Assembly: GCA_049889355.1 (NCBI GenBank)
Contig: JBMHDN010000013.1
Coordinates: 25,200 to 89,199 of the forward strand
Length of the DNA stretch: 64,000 nt
DNA from: JBMHDN01 sp049889355
GTDB taxonomy: Bacteria; Pseudomonadota; Alphaproteobacteria; Puniceispirillales; Puniceispirillaceae
Direction of reading: 5' to 3'
Below the pieces are notes generated by a model, which had not been told where the DNA came from, searched no databases, and saw only the letters and a program-made list of their open reading frames with translations. The stretch's first letter is position 1, and each line of letters opens with the position of its first letter. Positions 8,097 through 17,540 of this stretch are shown here, in pieces. The translations under genes and the position numbers were made by a program.

Positions 8097-9599
8097 TTAA
8101 CCTAATGTAGGCATAGTGAATTGAGGGTCCAGCCGTTGACCGGTTGGCCAGCGTGTCGTGGTGGTTTTCAGGCGGGTGTAGAAACGCACCCCTTCCATGC
8201 CATGCACCCCATGATCACCGAAAATGGAATCCTTCCAACCGCCAAAGCTGTGGAAAGCCATGGGCACAGGGATAGGTACATTAATCCCGACCATCCCAAC
8301 TTCAATATCGGCTGAGAAATTACGCGCTGTATCGCCATCGCGGGTGAAAATAGCTGTCCCGTTGGCATAACCATGGCCATGAATCAAATCGACGGCCTCA
8401 GCATAGCTATTTTTGCGCACCATAGAGAGGACAGGACCAAAAATTTCGTCTCGATAACAGGCCATATCTTCACGCACATGATCAAGCAGTGTGCCGCCGG
8501 TGAAATAGCCATTCTCATAGCCTTGCTTATCTTGTTTAAACTGGCGCCCATCACAGACCAGCGTAGCACCAGCCGCTTCTGCACCATCAATATAAGAGGT
8601 CACGCGGTCCAACGCATCTTTGGTCACCAATGGACCCATTTCAGCGGCCGGATCATTCCAAGGACCGATTTTCATGGCTTCGATTTTAGGGGCCAGTTTT
8701 GCGGCCAGCGCATCTGCCACCGCATCGCCCACAGGCACCGCAACCGAAATCGCCATACAACGCTCGCCTGCTGAACCAAAGGCAGCCCCCATCAGCGCAT
8801 TGGTCGCCATATCTAAATCTGCGTCTGGCATGATGATCATATGATTTTTGGCACCGCCCAATGCCTGCACCCGTTTGCCATGGCGTGTACCAGTTTCGTG
8901 AATGACCTTGGCAATGGCGGTTGAACCGACAAAGCTGATAGCACGCACATCTTCATGGGTGATCAGCGCATCCACTACCTCTTTACCACCCTGAACCACA
9001 TTGAAAACACCATCAGGCAGGCCTGCTTCTTTCAGCCATGCAGCCATCAAGAGCGAGGCCGAGGGATCACGCTCAGAGGGTTTCAGGATAAAGCTATTGC
9101 CGCAGGCAATTGCCATCGGGAACATCCACATAGGCACCATTGCCGGAAAATTGAACGGGGTGATGCCGACACACACACCAAGCGATTGACGCACCGCAAA
9201 ACTATCAACCCCAGAACCGACATTCTCAGAATAATCACCTTTCAAAAAAGAGGGGGCAGAGGTAGCAAATTCAACCACTTCTAGACCACGCTGAACCTCA
9301 CCAAGCGCATCTTCAAATGTTTTGCCATGTTCTGTTGAAATAGCTTCTGCCAGTTCTTTTCGTCTGTCTTGGAGGATATTTTTAAAAGCATCCATCACCC
9401 GGGCGCGGCGCAAGGCAGGTTGGCGTGACCAATCTGGCCAGGCAGCCTTTGCAGAGGCAACAGCCAGCGCCACATCTTCCAGTGTGCCCAGCTGGACCTG
9501 TTTCTCGCTACTGCCTGTTGCAGGATTATAAACAGGCTGGGTGGTTTGTCCGGTACTGGTGGCCACTTCGCCGTTAATAAAATGGGTAATGGTTGTCAT
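8097..9599 (-). CDS. mmsA: CoA-acylating methylmalonate-semialdehyde dehydrogenase
   Basis: A 500-residue aldehyde dehydrogenase of the MmsA/IolA type, which oxidises methylmalonate or malonate semialdehyde to propionyl- or acetyl-CoA with NAD+ and CoA and releases CO2. Diagnostic features are ITPFNFPAMVPMWMFPMAIACGN, the NAD loop SFVGSTAIAK, GGAKNHMIIMPDADLD and the catalytic cysteine in GSAGERCMAIS. The frame extends upstream to 9707. However, the ATG at 9599 has a GAGGG ribosome-binding site 6 bases upstream and gives the normal family start (TTITHFINGE), so it is chosen. The gene stands alone between a convergent acetyltransferase and a divergent Fur-type regulator. Valine, thymine or beta-alanine breakdown are the usual roles; which one applies is not visible. 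Confidence 0.95.
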   Translation of the reverse strand: MTTITHFINGEVATSTGQTTQPVYNPATGSSEKQVQLGTLEDVALAVASAKAAWPDWSRQPALRRARVMDAFKNILQDRRKELAEAISTEHGKTFEDALGEVQRGLEVVEFATSAPSFLKGDYSENVGSGVDSFAVRQSLGVCVGITPFNFPAMVPMWMFPMAIACGNSFILKPSERDPSASLLMAAWLKEAGLPDGVFNVVQGGKEVVDALITHEDVRAISFVGSTAIAKVIHETGTRHGKRVQALGGAKNHMIIMPDADLDMATNALMGAAFGSAGERCMAISVAVPVGDAVADALAAKLAPKIEAMKIGPWNDPAAEMGPLVTKDALDRVTSYIDGAEAAGATLVCDGRQFKQDKQGYENGYFTGGTLLDHVREDMACYRDEIFGPVLSMVRKNSYAEAVDLIHGHGYANGTAIFTRDGDTARNFSADIEVGMVGINVPIPVPMAFHSFGGWKDSIFGDHGVHGMEGVRFYTRLKTTTTRWPTGQRLDPQFTMPTLG

Positions 9600-9772
9600 A
9601 TTTTCCCTCATCTGATCTGATAAGATTATGGTTTTAACCCACTGCCGATGCCGTGGTAACCTCATGCAGAATTTGCCTGACTTGAACCTTGACTGAAAAG
9701 CTGGCATTTTGCAAAGAGCATGATCACATTTATTTCATGTAATGGATAAATATCACATGGAGAGCAAGAGCG

Positions 9773-10177
9773 ATGCGCACGATTTTGGAAAAATGCCAGA
9801 AAGCCGGTCTGCGCATGACAAGCCAGCGCATGGTGATTGCCCAGCTGATCCATGATGCAGATGACCATCCGGATGTAGATACGATTTATCGGCGCGCTGT
9901 GGAAATTGACCCGGCGATTTCACTGGCAACCATCTATCGCACCGTGGCTATTTTGGAAGAGGCCAATGTGGTCGAAAAGCTGGATATCGGTGATGGGCGC
10001 GCGCGTTATGAGGCCGCTGGTGAGCACCATGAACATCTGGTCGATATTGATACAGGTGAAATTCATGAATTTCACCACGCCGCTTTAGAAGCGTTAAAAG
10101 AACAGATTGCTCGCGATATGGGTTTTGAGCTGGTCGACCATAGGCTTGAGCTCTATGGCCGGAAACTCAAAAAATAA
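9773..10177 (+). CDS. Fur/Mur family metalloregulator
   Basis: A 134-residue Fur-family repressor with a winged helix over residues 1-75 (GLRMTSQRMVIAQLI, then PAISLATIYRTVAIL as recognition helix). A dimerisation domain contains the metal-site motif EHHEHLVDIDTGEIHEF. The end VDHRLELYG is typical of alphaproteobacterial Fur/Mur proteins, which sense iron or manganese. The CxxC pairs of E. coli Fur and of Zur are absent; only one cysteine is present, near residue 8. It differs clearly from the second family member at 25776, which has two CxxC pairs. No metal-uptake gene is adjacent, so the sensed metal is inferred only from sequence type. An A/T-rich gap separates it from divergent mmsA. Confidence 0.9.
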   Translation: MRTILEKCQKAGLRMTSQRMVIAQLIHDADDHPDVDTIYRRAVEIDPAISLATIYRTVAILEEANVVEKLDIGDGRARYEAAGEHHEHLVDIDTGEIHEFHHAALEALKEQIARDMGFELVDHRLELYGRKLKK

Positions 10178-10188
10178 ACCCCTTATTT

Positions 10189-11493
10189 TTAACAGCTGTT
10201 GATATGCTGACCCACCGCTTTGGCAGCCATCTCGATGGCCTCTTCTGTCTGGATGAGGTCAGCCTCGCTCAAAGCCAGTTGTGGATAGAGTTTGGCTGGT
10301 GATTTCAAAATACCCTGTTCGCGCAAAATCCGGTTAAACAACGCGCTATGTGCGCCATTAGCAGATTTGGTATCGCGGTAATTGCGTACCGGATGATCGC
10401 TAAATACAACATCAAATAAGGTTGGATGGCCGACCATCTGATGCGGCACGCCCTGGCTGCTCAGCGCCTCATCAATGCGTTGCCACAGACGCTTGCCCAT
10501 CTGATTCAAGCGCGTCAGGCTTTCAGGGCGTTTGAGAATTTCCAATGTCTTCAGCCCAGCCACTGAGGCCACTGGATTACCACTCAAGGTGCCGGTTTGC
10601 ATCAGCCAGCGATCTTGACCATGCGGGTCCTGACCTGCTGCTTTTTTGTCAAACAGATCCATAATCTCTTTTTTGCCAGCAATCGCCGCTAGTGGAAAAC
10701 CACCGCCAATAATTTTGCCAAGTGTGGTGAGATCAGGTGTCACACCATAGAGTGTTTGCGCCCCATTATAGTGAAAGCGAAAAGCGGTTACCACCTCATC
10801 AAAAATCAGCACTGCGCCATGCGCATCACATAGCTGGCGCAGGCAAGCCAGAAAACCCTCTTCTGGCGGGATGATGCGCTGAAGCGGTTCGACAATAATG
10901 CCGGCAATCTCATCTCCATATTCTGCAAATAAGCTGGTGATAAAATCCATGTCATTGAACGGGGCGATCAGCATATCCTGTTCAACAGATTTCGGAATGC
11001 CAGCTGAATCAGGGATAGGTTGCGGGAAATTGACTTCACGTGTAGGGGCTAGGCTCATCTGGGCTTCGGCTGACATGCCGTGATAGCCCCCTTCAAATTT
11101 TACTATTTTTGAGCGGCCTGTATAGGCACGTGCCAGGCGCATCGCATACATATCTGCTTCGCCGCCTGTGCTGACATAGCGCAACTGTTCAGCAGAAGGT
11201 AGGGCCGCATTGATCTCTTCAGCCAGTTCAACACCTGCAGTGGAATTGGCAAAAAAAGTCATGCCCTTATCTAGCTGTTCATGCACGGCTTCCAATACTT
11301 CAGGATGGCCGTGGCCGAGCACCATCGGGCCAGAACCAATCAAATAATCAATGAATTTACGCCCGTCTGTGGTATGAACATAAGCGCCCGTACCATGGGA
11401 GATCATCACCGCATTATCGAAATTGCCAAATCCGCCAGCAGGCAGGGCTTTATCCGCACGCTCAAACCAATTATGGGGAGTGTTCTCATTCAT
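10189..11493 (-). CDS. Class III aminotransferase, glutamate-1-semialdehyde-aminomutase-like
   Basis: About 434 residues of a fold-type I PLP enzyme. The motifs YVSTGGEADMYAMRLARAYTGR, FEGGYHGM, LIFDEVVTAFR and LGKIIGGGFPLAA (PLP lysine) place it with class III aminotransferases closest to glutamate-1-semialdehyde aminomutase. Haem biosynthesis is not expected here, because the gene ends a catabolic-looking operon behind two enolase-superfamily genes, an oxidoreductase and a DMGDH-like enzyme. A role as an aminotransferase or aminomutase on a degradation intermediate is more likely. The frame begins with TTG at 11499. The ATG at 11493 has AGAGA 7 bases upstream and is chosen. Confidence 0.85.
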   Translation of the reverse strand: MNENTPHNWFERADKALPAGGFGNFDNAVMISHGTGAYVHTTDGRKFIDYLIGSGPMVLGHGHPEVLEAVHEQLDKGMTFFANSTAGVELAEEINAALPSAEQLRYVSTGGEADMYAMRLARAYTGRSKIVKFEGGYHGMSAEAQMSLAPTREVNFPQPIPDSAGIPKSVEQDMLIAPFNDMDFITSLFAEYGDEIAGIIVEPLQRIIPPEEGFLACLRQLCDAHGAVLIFDEVVTAFRFHYNGAQTLYGVTPDLTTLGKIIGGGFPLAAIAGKKEIMDLFDKKAAGQDPHGQDRWLMQTGTLSGNPVASVAGLKTLEILKRPESLTRLNQMGKRLWQRIDEALSSQGVPHQMVGHPTLFDVVFSDHPVRNYRDTKSANGAHSALFNRILREQGILKSPAKLYPQLALSEADLIQTEEAIEMAAKAVGQHINSC

Positions 11494-11530
11494 CTTCAAA
11501 TCTCTGTTATTTTAAGATCGTCTCTTAGAT

Positions 11531-12637
11531 TCAACGGTAAATAGCAATTGGCTGGCCCAGCCTGTCCACTTCAGGGATAACCCCTAGTCCTGGTTTTGAA
11601 GGTGGCGTTGCAAAGCCATTTTGATTACGCACGCCCTGGCCTTCAACCGGATCAATGCTGAGATGGTCATGGGCTAGCCAACTGGCCAGCCTGTTTTCAT
11701 CTGGTGTAGAGGCCGCAAGATGGAAGGCGGCAGTATCAGCCAGCGCGCTGCCACCGACATCTTCAATATGCATTTGCCAGCCAACCGATATACCAAAATC
11801 ACGGATTTGCCGTGCTTTGGTCAGGCCACCCAGCCGATTTGGCTTCACCTTCACCCCGGCACAGGCTTGTGCTTTCCAGGCCTGCAGATGATCATTCATA
11901 TCATGCATCACCTCATCTAACATGATGGGCTGCGAGACCTTGCTGGCCACATAGGCGCACTGGTCTAATGTCTGGCAGGGTTGTTCAACCCAGTCGCGCG
12001 CATCCACACTGTTTAAAACTTCAATCGCAATGCCAGGTGTCCAGGCGCGGTTCACATCAAATGTAACCCGCTCATCAGAGGGCAGGGCCGCTGAGATGGC
12101 GTCGATACGGGCTTTGTCTAGGGCCGGATTATCACCACCAATTTTAGCAGAATGAGTGCGATATCCCTTTGCGCTGGCTGCTTTGATGAGGGCCATCATC
12201 TCATCTGGTGTGCCTGTTGAAATAGAGCTATTCAGCTCTACAGGCTTAGCTACATCTCCGCCCAGCATCTGCCAGAGCGGCAGGCCAGCCACCTGACCCA
12301 AAATATCCCAGCAGGCAATATCAACAGGTGATTTGGCATAGAGATGGCCTGGCAGGGTGACATCCATCAGCCGGTTGATATGATCAAGGCTGCGCGGGTC
12401 TTGTCCTATCAGTTGCGGTGCTAGCACTGTGAGCGCTGCGGATACACCAGCCCCATGGGCTGGCAGATAGCTATGTCCCCAAGGGCAGGCCTCACCCCAA
12501 CCTGTGATGCCTTCATCTGTATGCACAGACACAAAGACCGAATCGAGTTTCTCAAACCGCAGACGCCCGCCACTCAGAAAATAAGGCTTGCTGAGCGGCA
12601 GGGTGATTTCATACAAGCGGATTTCTGAGATCTTCAT
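11531..12637 (-). CDS. Mandelate racemase/muconate-lactonizing family enzyme (paralogue 2)
   Basis: A 368-residue enolase-superfamily enzyme: N-terminal capping domain (about 1-125) and a TIM barrel. Visible catalytic elements are HSAKIGG (a lysine where the MLE subgroup has KxK), FDVNRAWTP (first metal ligand, D-x-N), WVEQPC (second, E), MLDEVMHD (third, E) and KVKPNRLGGLTKARQIRD (second lysine). From memory of the family, the overall pattern resembles cis-3-hydroxy-L-proline dehydratase and related betaine epimerases. It is a paralogue of the gene just upstream (12653-13762), 15 bp away. A GGGAGAGA ribosome-binding site supports the start. Substrate is unproven: dehydratase, racemase and epimerase activities all occur in this family. 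Confidence 0.88.
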   Translation of the reverse strand: MKISEIRLYEITLPLSKPYFLSGGRLRFEKLDSVFVSVHTDEGITGWGEACPWGHSYLPAHGAGVSAALTVLAPQLIGQDPRSLDHINRLMDVTLPGHLYAKSPVDIACWDILGQVAGLPLWQMLGGDVAKPVELNSSISTGTPDEMMALIKAASAKGYRTHSAKIGGDNPALDKARIDAISAALPSDERVTFDVNRAWTPGIAIEVLNSVDARDWVEQPCQTLDQCAYVASKVSQPIMLDEVMHDMNDHLQAWKAQACAGVKVKPNRLGGLTKARQIRDFGISVGWQMHIEDVGGSALADTAAFHLAASTPDENRLASWLAHDHLSIDPVEGQGVRNQNGFATPPSKPGLGVIPEVDRLGQPIAIYR

Positions 12638-12652
12638 AGCGTCTCTCCCTCA

Positions 12653-13762
12653 TCACGCTTCATAGACTGCAATAGGCGCGCCGAGCGCTTCAAAATCGGG
12701 TTCTACCCCGAGCCCTGGCGCATCTGAGGCCAATAATTTACCCTGCGCTGTTTCAGGTCCGGGCTTGCCGGTTGAGCGGGTATTATAATTATGCAGATCT
12801 GTTGAATTGACCAAAAACTCAGCTGGTGTAGAGGCCGCAAAATGGGCCACCGCTGCAGAGGTGATCTCGCCGCCCCAGCTATCCTCAGCCACCACCGGCA
12901 TCCGGTGGTCAATCAGATAGTCACGCATCCGGCGTGATTTAGACAAGCCGCCTTGCTTGGATATTTTTAGACAGACTATCTCTGCCCCTCTATCAGCAAC
13001 CACCTGTTTGACCATCTCAAAATCAGAGATACATTCATCCAGCTTCATCGGCAGATCAATGCGGGCGCGCACTTGCTGGCATTCTGCATAGGTTTTACAA
13101 GGCTGCTCGAAAATATAATCTAAATGACGCGTAGCCCGTGCAACCCGCAGCGCATCATCTACACGCCAGCCCTGATTGGCATCTGCCATGGCTTTTTCAC
13201 CAGCCTGTAGCAGCGGGACGGTTTCCACAATCCGGTCAATATCTGATACCCAGTCAGCCCCGACTTTGATCTGGAACTGGCGATAGCCCATCTCGCGATA
13301 GCGGTTCATTTCGGCAATCGTCTCAGACACATCATCTTTTTGAGGCGCAACACGATACATCGGGGCCCCGTCATTGAGCTTGCCGCCCATCAGCATCCAG
13401 ACAGGCTGGTGCGTGGCTTTGCCCAGAATATCCCAGCAGGCAATATCAAAGGGTGATTTGGCATAACCATGCCCTTGGATGGTGTGATCCATCACCTGCT
13501 CGATGCGGCCAAGCTGGCGCGGGTCTTCCCCCAACAGGGCCGGCGCCAGCAAACGGGCAGCTGCATCCACACCATGTGAGAAAGCCTGCATATAATTTTC
13601 ACCACAAGGGGTAAACTCACCGCAGCCTGACAGCCCTGCATCTGTTTCAATCACCACCACATGCGCAACGGCCACCCTCAAGGGATTGCCAGCCCCCCAG
13701 CTATAGGTGCCGCCTACATAAGGCAGGTCTGTTCGGTAAAGTGAAATACGGTTGATTTTCAT
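12653..13762 (-). CDS. Mandelate racemase/muconate-lactonizing family enzyme (paralogue 1)
   Basis: A 369-residue enolase-superfamily enzyme clearly related to its downstream neighbour; both share GHxYAKSPxDIACWDILG in the capping domain. Catalytic elements: FQIKVGADW (lysine, with Gln at the first position of the usual KxK), MADANQGWR (metal ligand D), FEQPCKTYAECQ (E), MKLDECISD (E) and LKISKQGGLSKSRRMRDYL (second lysine). LKISKxGGL is a pattern I associate with cis-3-hydroxyproline dehydratases. The first KxK residue (S in the neighbour, Q here) differs between the paralogues, suggesting different substrates or stereochemistry. It lies 12 bp after the oxidoreductase gene. The chemistry, alpha-proton abstraction from a carboxylate, is known from the superfamily; the substrate is inferred. 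Confidence 0.88.
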   Translation of the reverse strand: MKINRISLYRTDLPYVGGTYSWGAGNPLRVAVAHVVVIETDAGLSGCGEFTPCGENYMQAFSHGVDAAARLLAPALLGEDPRQLGRIEQVMDHTIQGHGYAKSPFDIACWDILGKATHQPVWMLMGGKLNDGAPMYRVAPQKDDVSETIAEMNRYREMGYRQFQIKVGADWVSDIDRIVETVPLLQAGEKAMADANQGWRVDDALRVARATRHLDYIFEQPCKTYAECQQVRARIDLPMKLDECISDFEMVKQVVADRGAEIVCLKISKQGGLSKSRRMRDYLIDHRMPVVAEDSWGGEITSAAVAHFAASTPAEFLVNSTDLHNYNTRSTGKPGPETAQGKLLASDAPGLGVEPDFEALGAPIAVYEA

Positions 13763-13774
13763 GAGTTTGATTGT

Positions 13775-14890
13775 CTAGTCCCAGGGGCAGACCACAATAT
13801 TGCCCACATGTTTTTTATCAATGAAAGCCTGCTGGGCTATGTGTAATTCGCGCAGCGGATAGCTGGCTGCCAGCACTGGCTTTACATCGCCGGCATTGAT
13901 ATAGCTGACCAGCTTGCCAAACAGATCAGGGGCCACCACGGTGGCACCGGTAAAGGTCAGATCACGCAAATAAAAAGTGCGCATATCAAATTCGACAATC
14001 GGCCCTGCAATGGCCCCAGCACAGGTATAGCGCCCGCCGCGTTCCAGCACATCAATGATATGCCCAAAGCCATCGCCGCCAACCACATCAGCCACCACAC
14101 TCACGCTCTCACGGCCTGTCGCTGCTTTTAAATCAGCTTTCAGATCAACAGGGGCGCGGTCCAATATCGCATCTGGATTGAGGCGTGCCACATCTTCATG
14201 TTTGGTCTTGCTGGCCATCGCAATCGCCGACGCCCCACGTCTTTTGGCCAGCTGGATGAGAGCTGAGCCCACCCCGCCTGAGGCGCCTGGTATCAATACG
14301 CTATCGCCAGGGCCGACATTGGCCCTCTCTAGCATATTTTCGGCTGTGATATAGGCGGTGGCAAAAGTCGCAATTTCAATATCAGAAAGCGGGCTCTCTA
14401 CCACATGGAGATGACGTGCATCAATTTTGTTGAATTGCGCAAAGCCACCATCACATTCTGAGCCAAAATAACCTGATTTATCTTTATTGAGCGGGTCATC
14501 CCAATCACGCAGCCAAGTGTCAACCATGACACGTTTGCCAATCAGAGCTGGTTCGACATCTGCGCCAACCGCCATCACTTCACCGCAAATATCAGCACCT
14601 TGAATACGAGGGAAGGTAATAGCAGCCCCACCCCATGTCGCATCCTCATCATCTGCACCATCAAAAGCCCCGCCAGTTGTCGCATCTGACACGCCTTTGG
14701 AATACCAGGCGGTACGGGTGTTGACATCGGTGTTATTCAGCCCGCAGGCCAGCACTTTTAACAGCACCTCATGCGGGCCGATTTCAGGCACCGGCCAGTC
14801 TGTGTGAAATACCAGCTGGTCCATATCGCCATGCCCCATCAGCACCATTGCTTGCATGGTTGTTGGCAGTGTGTCGTTGGTCTCAGCCAT
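13775..14890 (-). CDS. Zinc-independent alcohol dehydrogenase / quinone oxidoreductase family
   Basis: About 371 residues of the medium-chain dehydrogenase/reductase superfamily. The GroES-like N-terminal domain has VLLKVLACGLNNTDVNTRTAWY and QGADICGEVMAVGADV. The cofactor domain has VLIPGASGGVGSALIQLAKRRGA, the NADP(H)-binding loop. Structural-zinc cysteines are absent, as in quinone oxidoreductases. It lies within the operon from the DMGDH-like gene to the aminotransferase, so it probably reduces or oxidises a pathway intermediate. The frame opens at 14920, but the ATG at 14890 has a perfect AAGGAG 7 bases upstream and is chosen. Substrate unknown. Confidence 0.88.
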   Translation of the reverse strand: MAETNDTLPTTMQAMVLMGHGDMDQLVFHTDWPVPEIGPHEVLLKVLACGLNNTDVNTRTAWYSKGVSDATTGGAFDGADDEDATWGGAAITFPRIQGADICGEVMAVGADVEPALIGKRVMVDTWLRDWDDPLNKDKSGYFGSECDGGFAQFNKIDARHLHVVESPLSDIEIATFATAYITAENMLERANVGPGDSVLIPGASGGVGSALIQLAKRRGASAIAMASKTKHEDVARLNPDAILDRAPVDLKADLKAATGRESVSVVADVVGGDGFGHIIDVLERGGRYTCAGAIAGPIVEFDMRTFYLRDLTFTGATVVAPDLFGKLVSYINAGDVKPVLAASYPLRELHIAQQAFIDKKHVGNIVVCPWD

Positions 14891-14976
14891 GATTTGTGCT
14901 CCTTGCCGGCATTTGGCCATGATTATATGGCCAAATCAGATCTGGGTTTTTGCGATATGCTTGACGTTATCTCAGC

Positions 14977-17451
14977 TTAACCATCTGCACGTGGCAAGAG
15001 GTTTTCGCTGTCATAAGCTGCATCGCCAAGGACAACAGCCTTGCGCGGTGCATTCATGATCATCACCTCGAGTGCCTGCCCTGGCTTGGCTGCTTCTGGC
15101 TTGATATAGGCAAAGGCCATAATCTTGCCAACAGAATGACCATAAGCAACAGAGCTGGTTGAGCCGACAACTTGGCCATCCATCATCACCGCTTCGCCGC
15201 CATGACCATCGCTCACCCCATCTGGTTCAATGGCAAGATAGGCACAAACCCATGGCCTATCGTTTGATTCAGCACTCGCAATCGTGGCGTCACGGCCGAT
15301 AAAATCGCCCTTATCCACTTTCACAAAGCGCATCACATCTGCTTCTGGCAGAGTCACTTCATTGGTGAGCTCGCCTGCCCCTTTAAAGGCTTTTTCCATC
15401 CGCATGACATTCATCGCAAACGAGCCATAATCAGTCAGCCCATGAGCTGAGCCTGTATCTGACAAGGCTTGATACACAGCCAGCATGCCTTCGCGCGGAC
15501 CATGTAATTCCCAGCCCAGTTCACCTGCATAGGAAATGCGCATCGCCAAGAGCTCACAGCCGGCAATGGTGATGAACTTCGCCTTCAGCCATGGGAACTC
15601 TGCGTTGCTGAGGCCGGCATCTGTCACCGCGCTCAAAATGCTGCGTGATTTCGGGCCTTGCAGAGCCAGTGCTGCCCAGTCATAAGACCGGTTGATAACC
15701 TGATAATCACCTGCATCACCATAATTGGCGATATGATCCAGCAAACGCTGTTCGAAAAAGGCAGCACACACCAGATAATAGCGGTCTTCATCCATCTTGA
15801 TGACGGTTGTTTCCAGTTCAATACGGCCGCGCGGGCTCAGCATATGTGTCAGGGCAATGCTGCCTGTTTTTTGCGGTAGTTTATTGGCGATAAGCTTATC
15901 CAGCATCGCCCCTGCATCAGGGCCGGCAATTTCAATTTTGGTGAAGGCTGAGATATCCATGATACCAGCAGCTTCGCGTACCGCTTTAACTTCCCGTCCG
16001 ACACGATCATGTACCGCGTTGCGTTTAAATGAATAATGGTCTTCCTGGGCAACCCCATCACCTGCAAACCAGCGTGGACGTTCATGACCAAACACCTCTT
16101 CATGCACCGCACCTTTGGCTTTCAAGGTCTCATAAAACGGGCTTGGCTTAACCGGACGACCTGCCAGACGGTTGAAATGCGGGAACGGGATTTCATGGCG
16201 CAGGCAGTAATCTTCCTTGGCTTTGATGATCTGCCAATCAGGTGTCGCATAATCTCCGAAACGACGCGGATCATATTCCCGCATGGAAATATCAGCTGAG
16301 CCATGGACCATCCATTTGGCCAATTCTCTGGTCAGACCAGGTCCCCAGCCAATGCCGATTTGCGTACCGCAACAACACCAGTAATTTTTTGCCCCTGCAA
16401 CCGGGCCAATGAGCGGGTTACCATCTGGCGGATGGCTGATTGCGCCATGTACTTCACGCTTGATACCCAGTTCAGCCAAAACAGGCATCCGATCCAGTGC
16501 ATTTTCAAGCCAAGGCATGATCCGATCATAATCGGCTTCAAACAGCTCATTCTCGGCATCCCATGGGCAATGATCTTCCCAGACCGTATTAGGGTTTTCT
16601 TTTTCATAAATGCCGATAAGGCCTGATTTTTGTTCCATGCGGATATAGCCGGACACCAGCTTGTCATCACGGATAACAGGCAGCTCTTTGTCCAATTCCA
16701 TAAATTCAGGCACGGTGTCGGTGACAAAATAATGGTGGGTCATGCTGGTCATCGGTAATTGCAGGCCTGACCATTCGCCCATCTGGCGGGCATAGGTGCC
16801 CCCTGCATTGACCACATGTTCACAAATAATATCGCCTTTTTCGGTTGAGACTTTCCACTCACCTGATTCCAGCTGTTTGATATCGGTGGCACGGCACCGG
16901 CGGATAATCTTTGCACCCAGCTTGCGAGCACCAGCGGCCATCGCTTGGGTTACGCCAGATGGGTCTGCATGGCCATCATCTGGGGTGTGCAAGGCGCCCA
17001 ACACCCCGTCCAGATTATAAAAAGGATGGTGTTTGCGAATCTCTTCAGGTCCAACAAGCTCCATCGGAAAGCCGAGTGCGGTGCCGACACTCATCGTGTG
17101 GCGCAGCCAGTCCATTTCATCTTCTGTATAGGCCAGGCGGAACGACCCGCATCCATGCCAAGTCACAGATACCCCGGTTTCTTCTTCCAGCTGACCACTA
17201 TAGAGATCGATATTATAGCCAACCATTTTACCCAACGCATAGCTGGAGGTAGAATGGGTAATCTGGCCGGCAGCATGCCATGTTGAACCAGAGGTTAATT
17301 CAGCCTTTTCAAGCAACACCACATCAGACCAGCCTTCATGGGCCAGATGATGGGCCAGACCACAGCCCATCACGCCGCCGCCAACAATCACCACGCGGGC
17401 ATGGCTGGGCAGGTTGGTTGTTCCAAATTCAACAGAAGAAGTCTCAGACAT
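14977..17451 (-). CDS. Dimethylglycine/sarcosine dehydrogenase-like FAD protein with GcvT domain
   Basis: About 824 residues. The N-terminal FAD domain has VVIVGGGVMGCGLAHHLA and GSTWHAAGQ, the latter containing the histidine that in mammalian dimethylglycine dehydrogenase holds FAD covalently. The C-terminal half is a GcvT-type folate-binding domain with MLSPRGRIELETTVIKM, YYLVCAAFFEQRLLDHI and MRISYAGELGWELHGP. Such enzymes oxidatively remove an N-methyl group and pass the one-carbon unit to tetrahydrofolate. It is first in the minus-strand operon to 10189 and divergent from an RpiR regulator that sits next to a Rieske N-demethylase-like gene. That setting points to a dimethylamino acid (dimethylglycine, sarcosine or N-methylproline) as substrate. 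The start at 17451 rather than 17493 follows the family N-terminus. Confidence 0.92.
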   Translation of the reverse strand: MSETSSVEFGTTNLPSHARVVIVGGGVMGCGLAHHLAHEGWSDVVLLEKAELTSGSTWHAAGQITHSTSSYALGKMVGYNIDLYSGQLEEETGVSVTWHGCGSFRLAYTEDEMDWLRHTMSVGTALGFPMELVGPEEIRKHHPFYNLDGVLGALHTPDDGHADPSGVTQAMAAGARKLGAKIIRRCRATDIKQLESGEWKVSTEKGDIICEHVVNAGGTYARQMGEWSGLQLPMTSMTHHYFVTDTVPEFMELDKELPVIRDDKLVSGYIRMEQKSGLIGIYEKENPNTVWEDHCPWDAENELFEADYDRIMPWLENALDRMPVLAELGIKREVHGAISHPPDGNPLIGPVAGAKNYWCCCGTQIGIGWGPGLTRELAKWMVHGSADISMREYDPRRFGDYATPDWQIIKAKEDYCLRHEIPFPHFNRLAGRPVKPSPFYETLKAKGAVHEEVFGHERPRWFAGDGVAQEDHYSFKRNAVHDRVGREVKAVREAAGIMDISAFTKIEIAGPDAGAMLDKLIANKLPQKTGSIALTHMLSPRGRIELETTVIKMDEDRYYLVCAAFFEQRLLDHIANYGDAGDYQVINRSYDWAALALQGPKSRSILSAVTDAGLSNAEFPWLKAKFITIAGCELLAMRISYAGELGWELHGPREGMLAVYQALSDTGSAHGLTDYGSFAMNVMRMEKAFKGAGELTNEVTLPEADVMRFVKVDKGDFIGRDATIASAESNDRPWVCAYLAIEPDGVSDGHGGEAVMMDGQVVGSTSSVAYGHSVGKIMAFAYIKPEAAKPGQALEVMIMNAPRKAVVLGDAAYDSENLLPRADG

Positions 17452-17540
17452 GTTTTTAAAACCTAATCCTATGCAAAATAAGCACGCGCTCATTATTGGT
17501 TACATAGCGCATGCATTCCGGTCTGGACAGAATAATGTGT

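Noticed and set aside
10189..11493. Haem-biosynthetic hemL
   Set aside because: The sequence is only GSA-aminomutase-like and the gene sits in a catabolic operon; the name would overstate the evidence.
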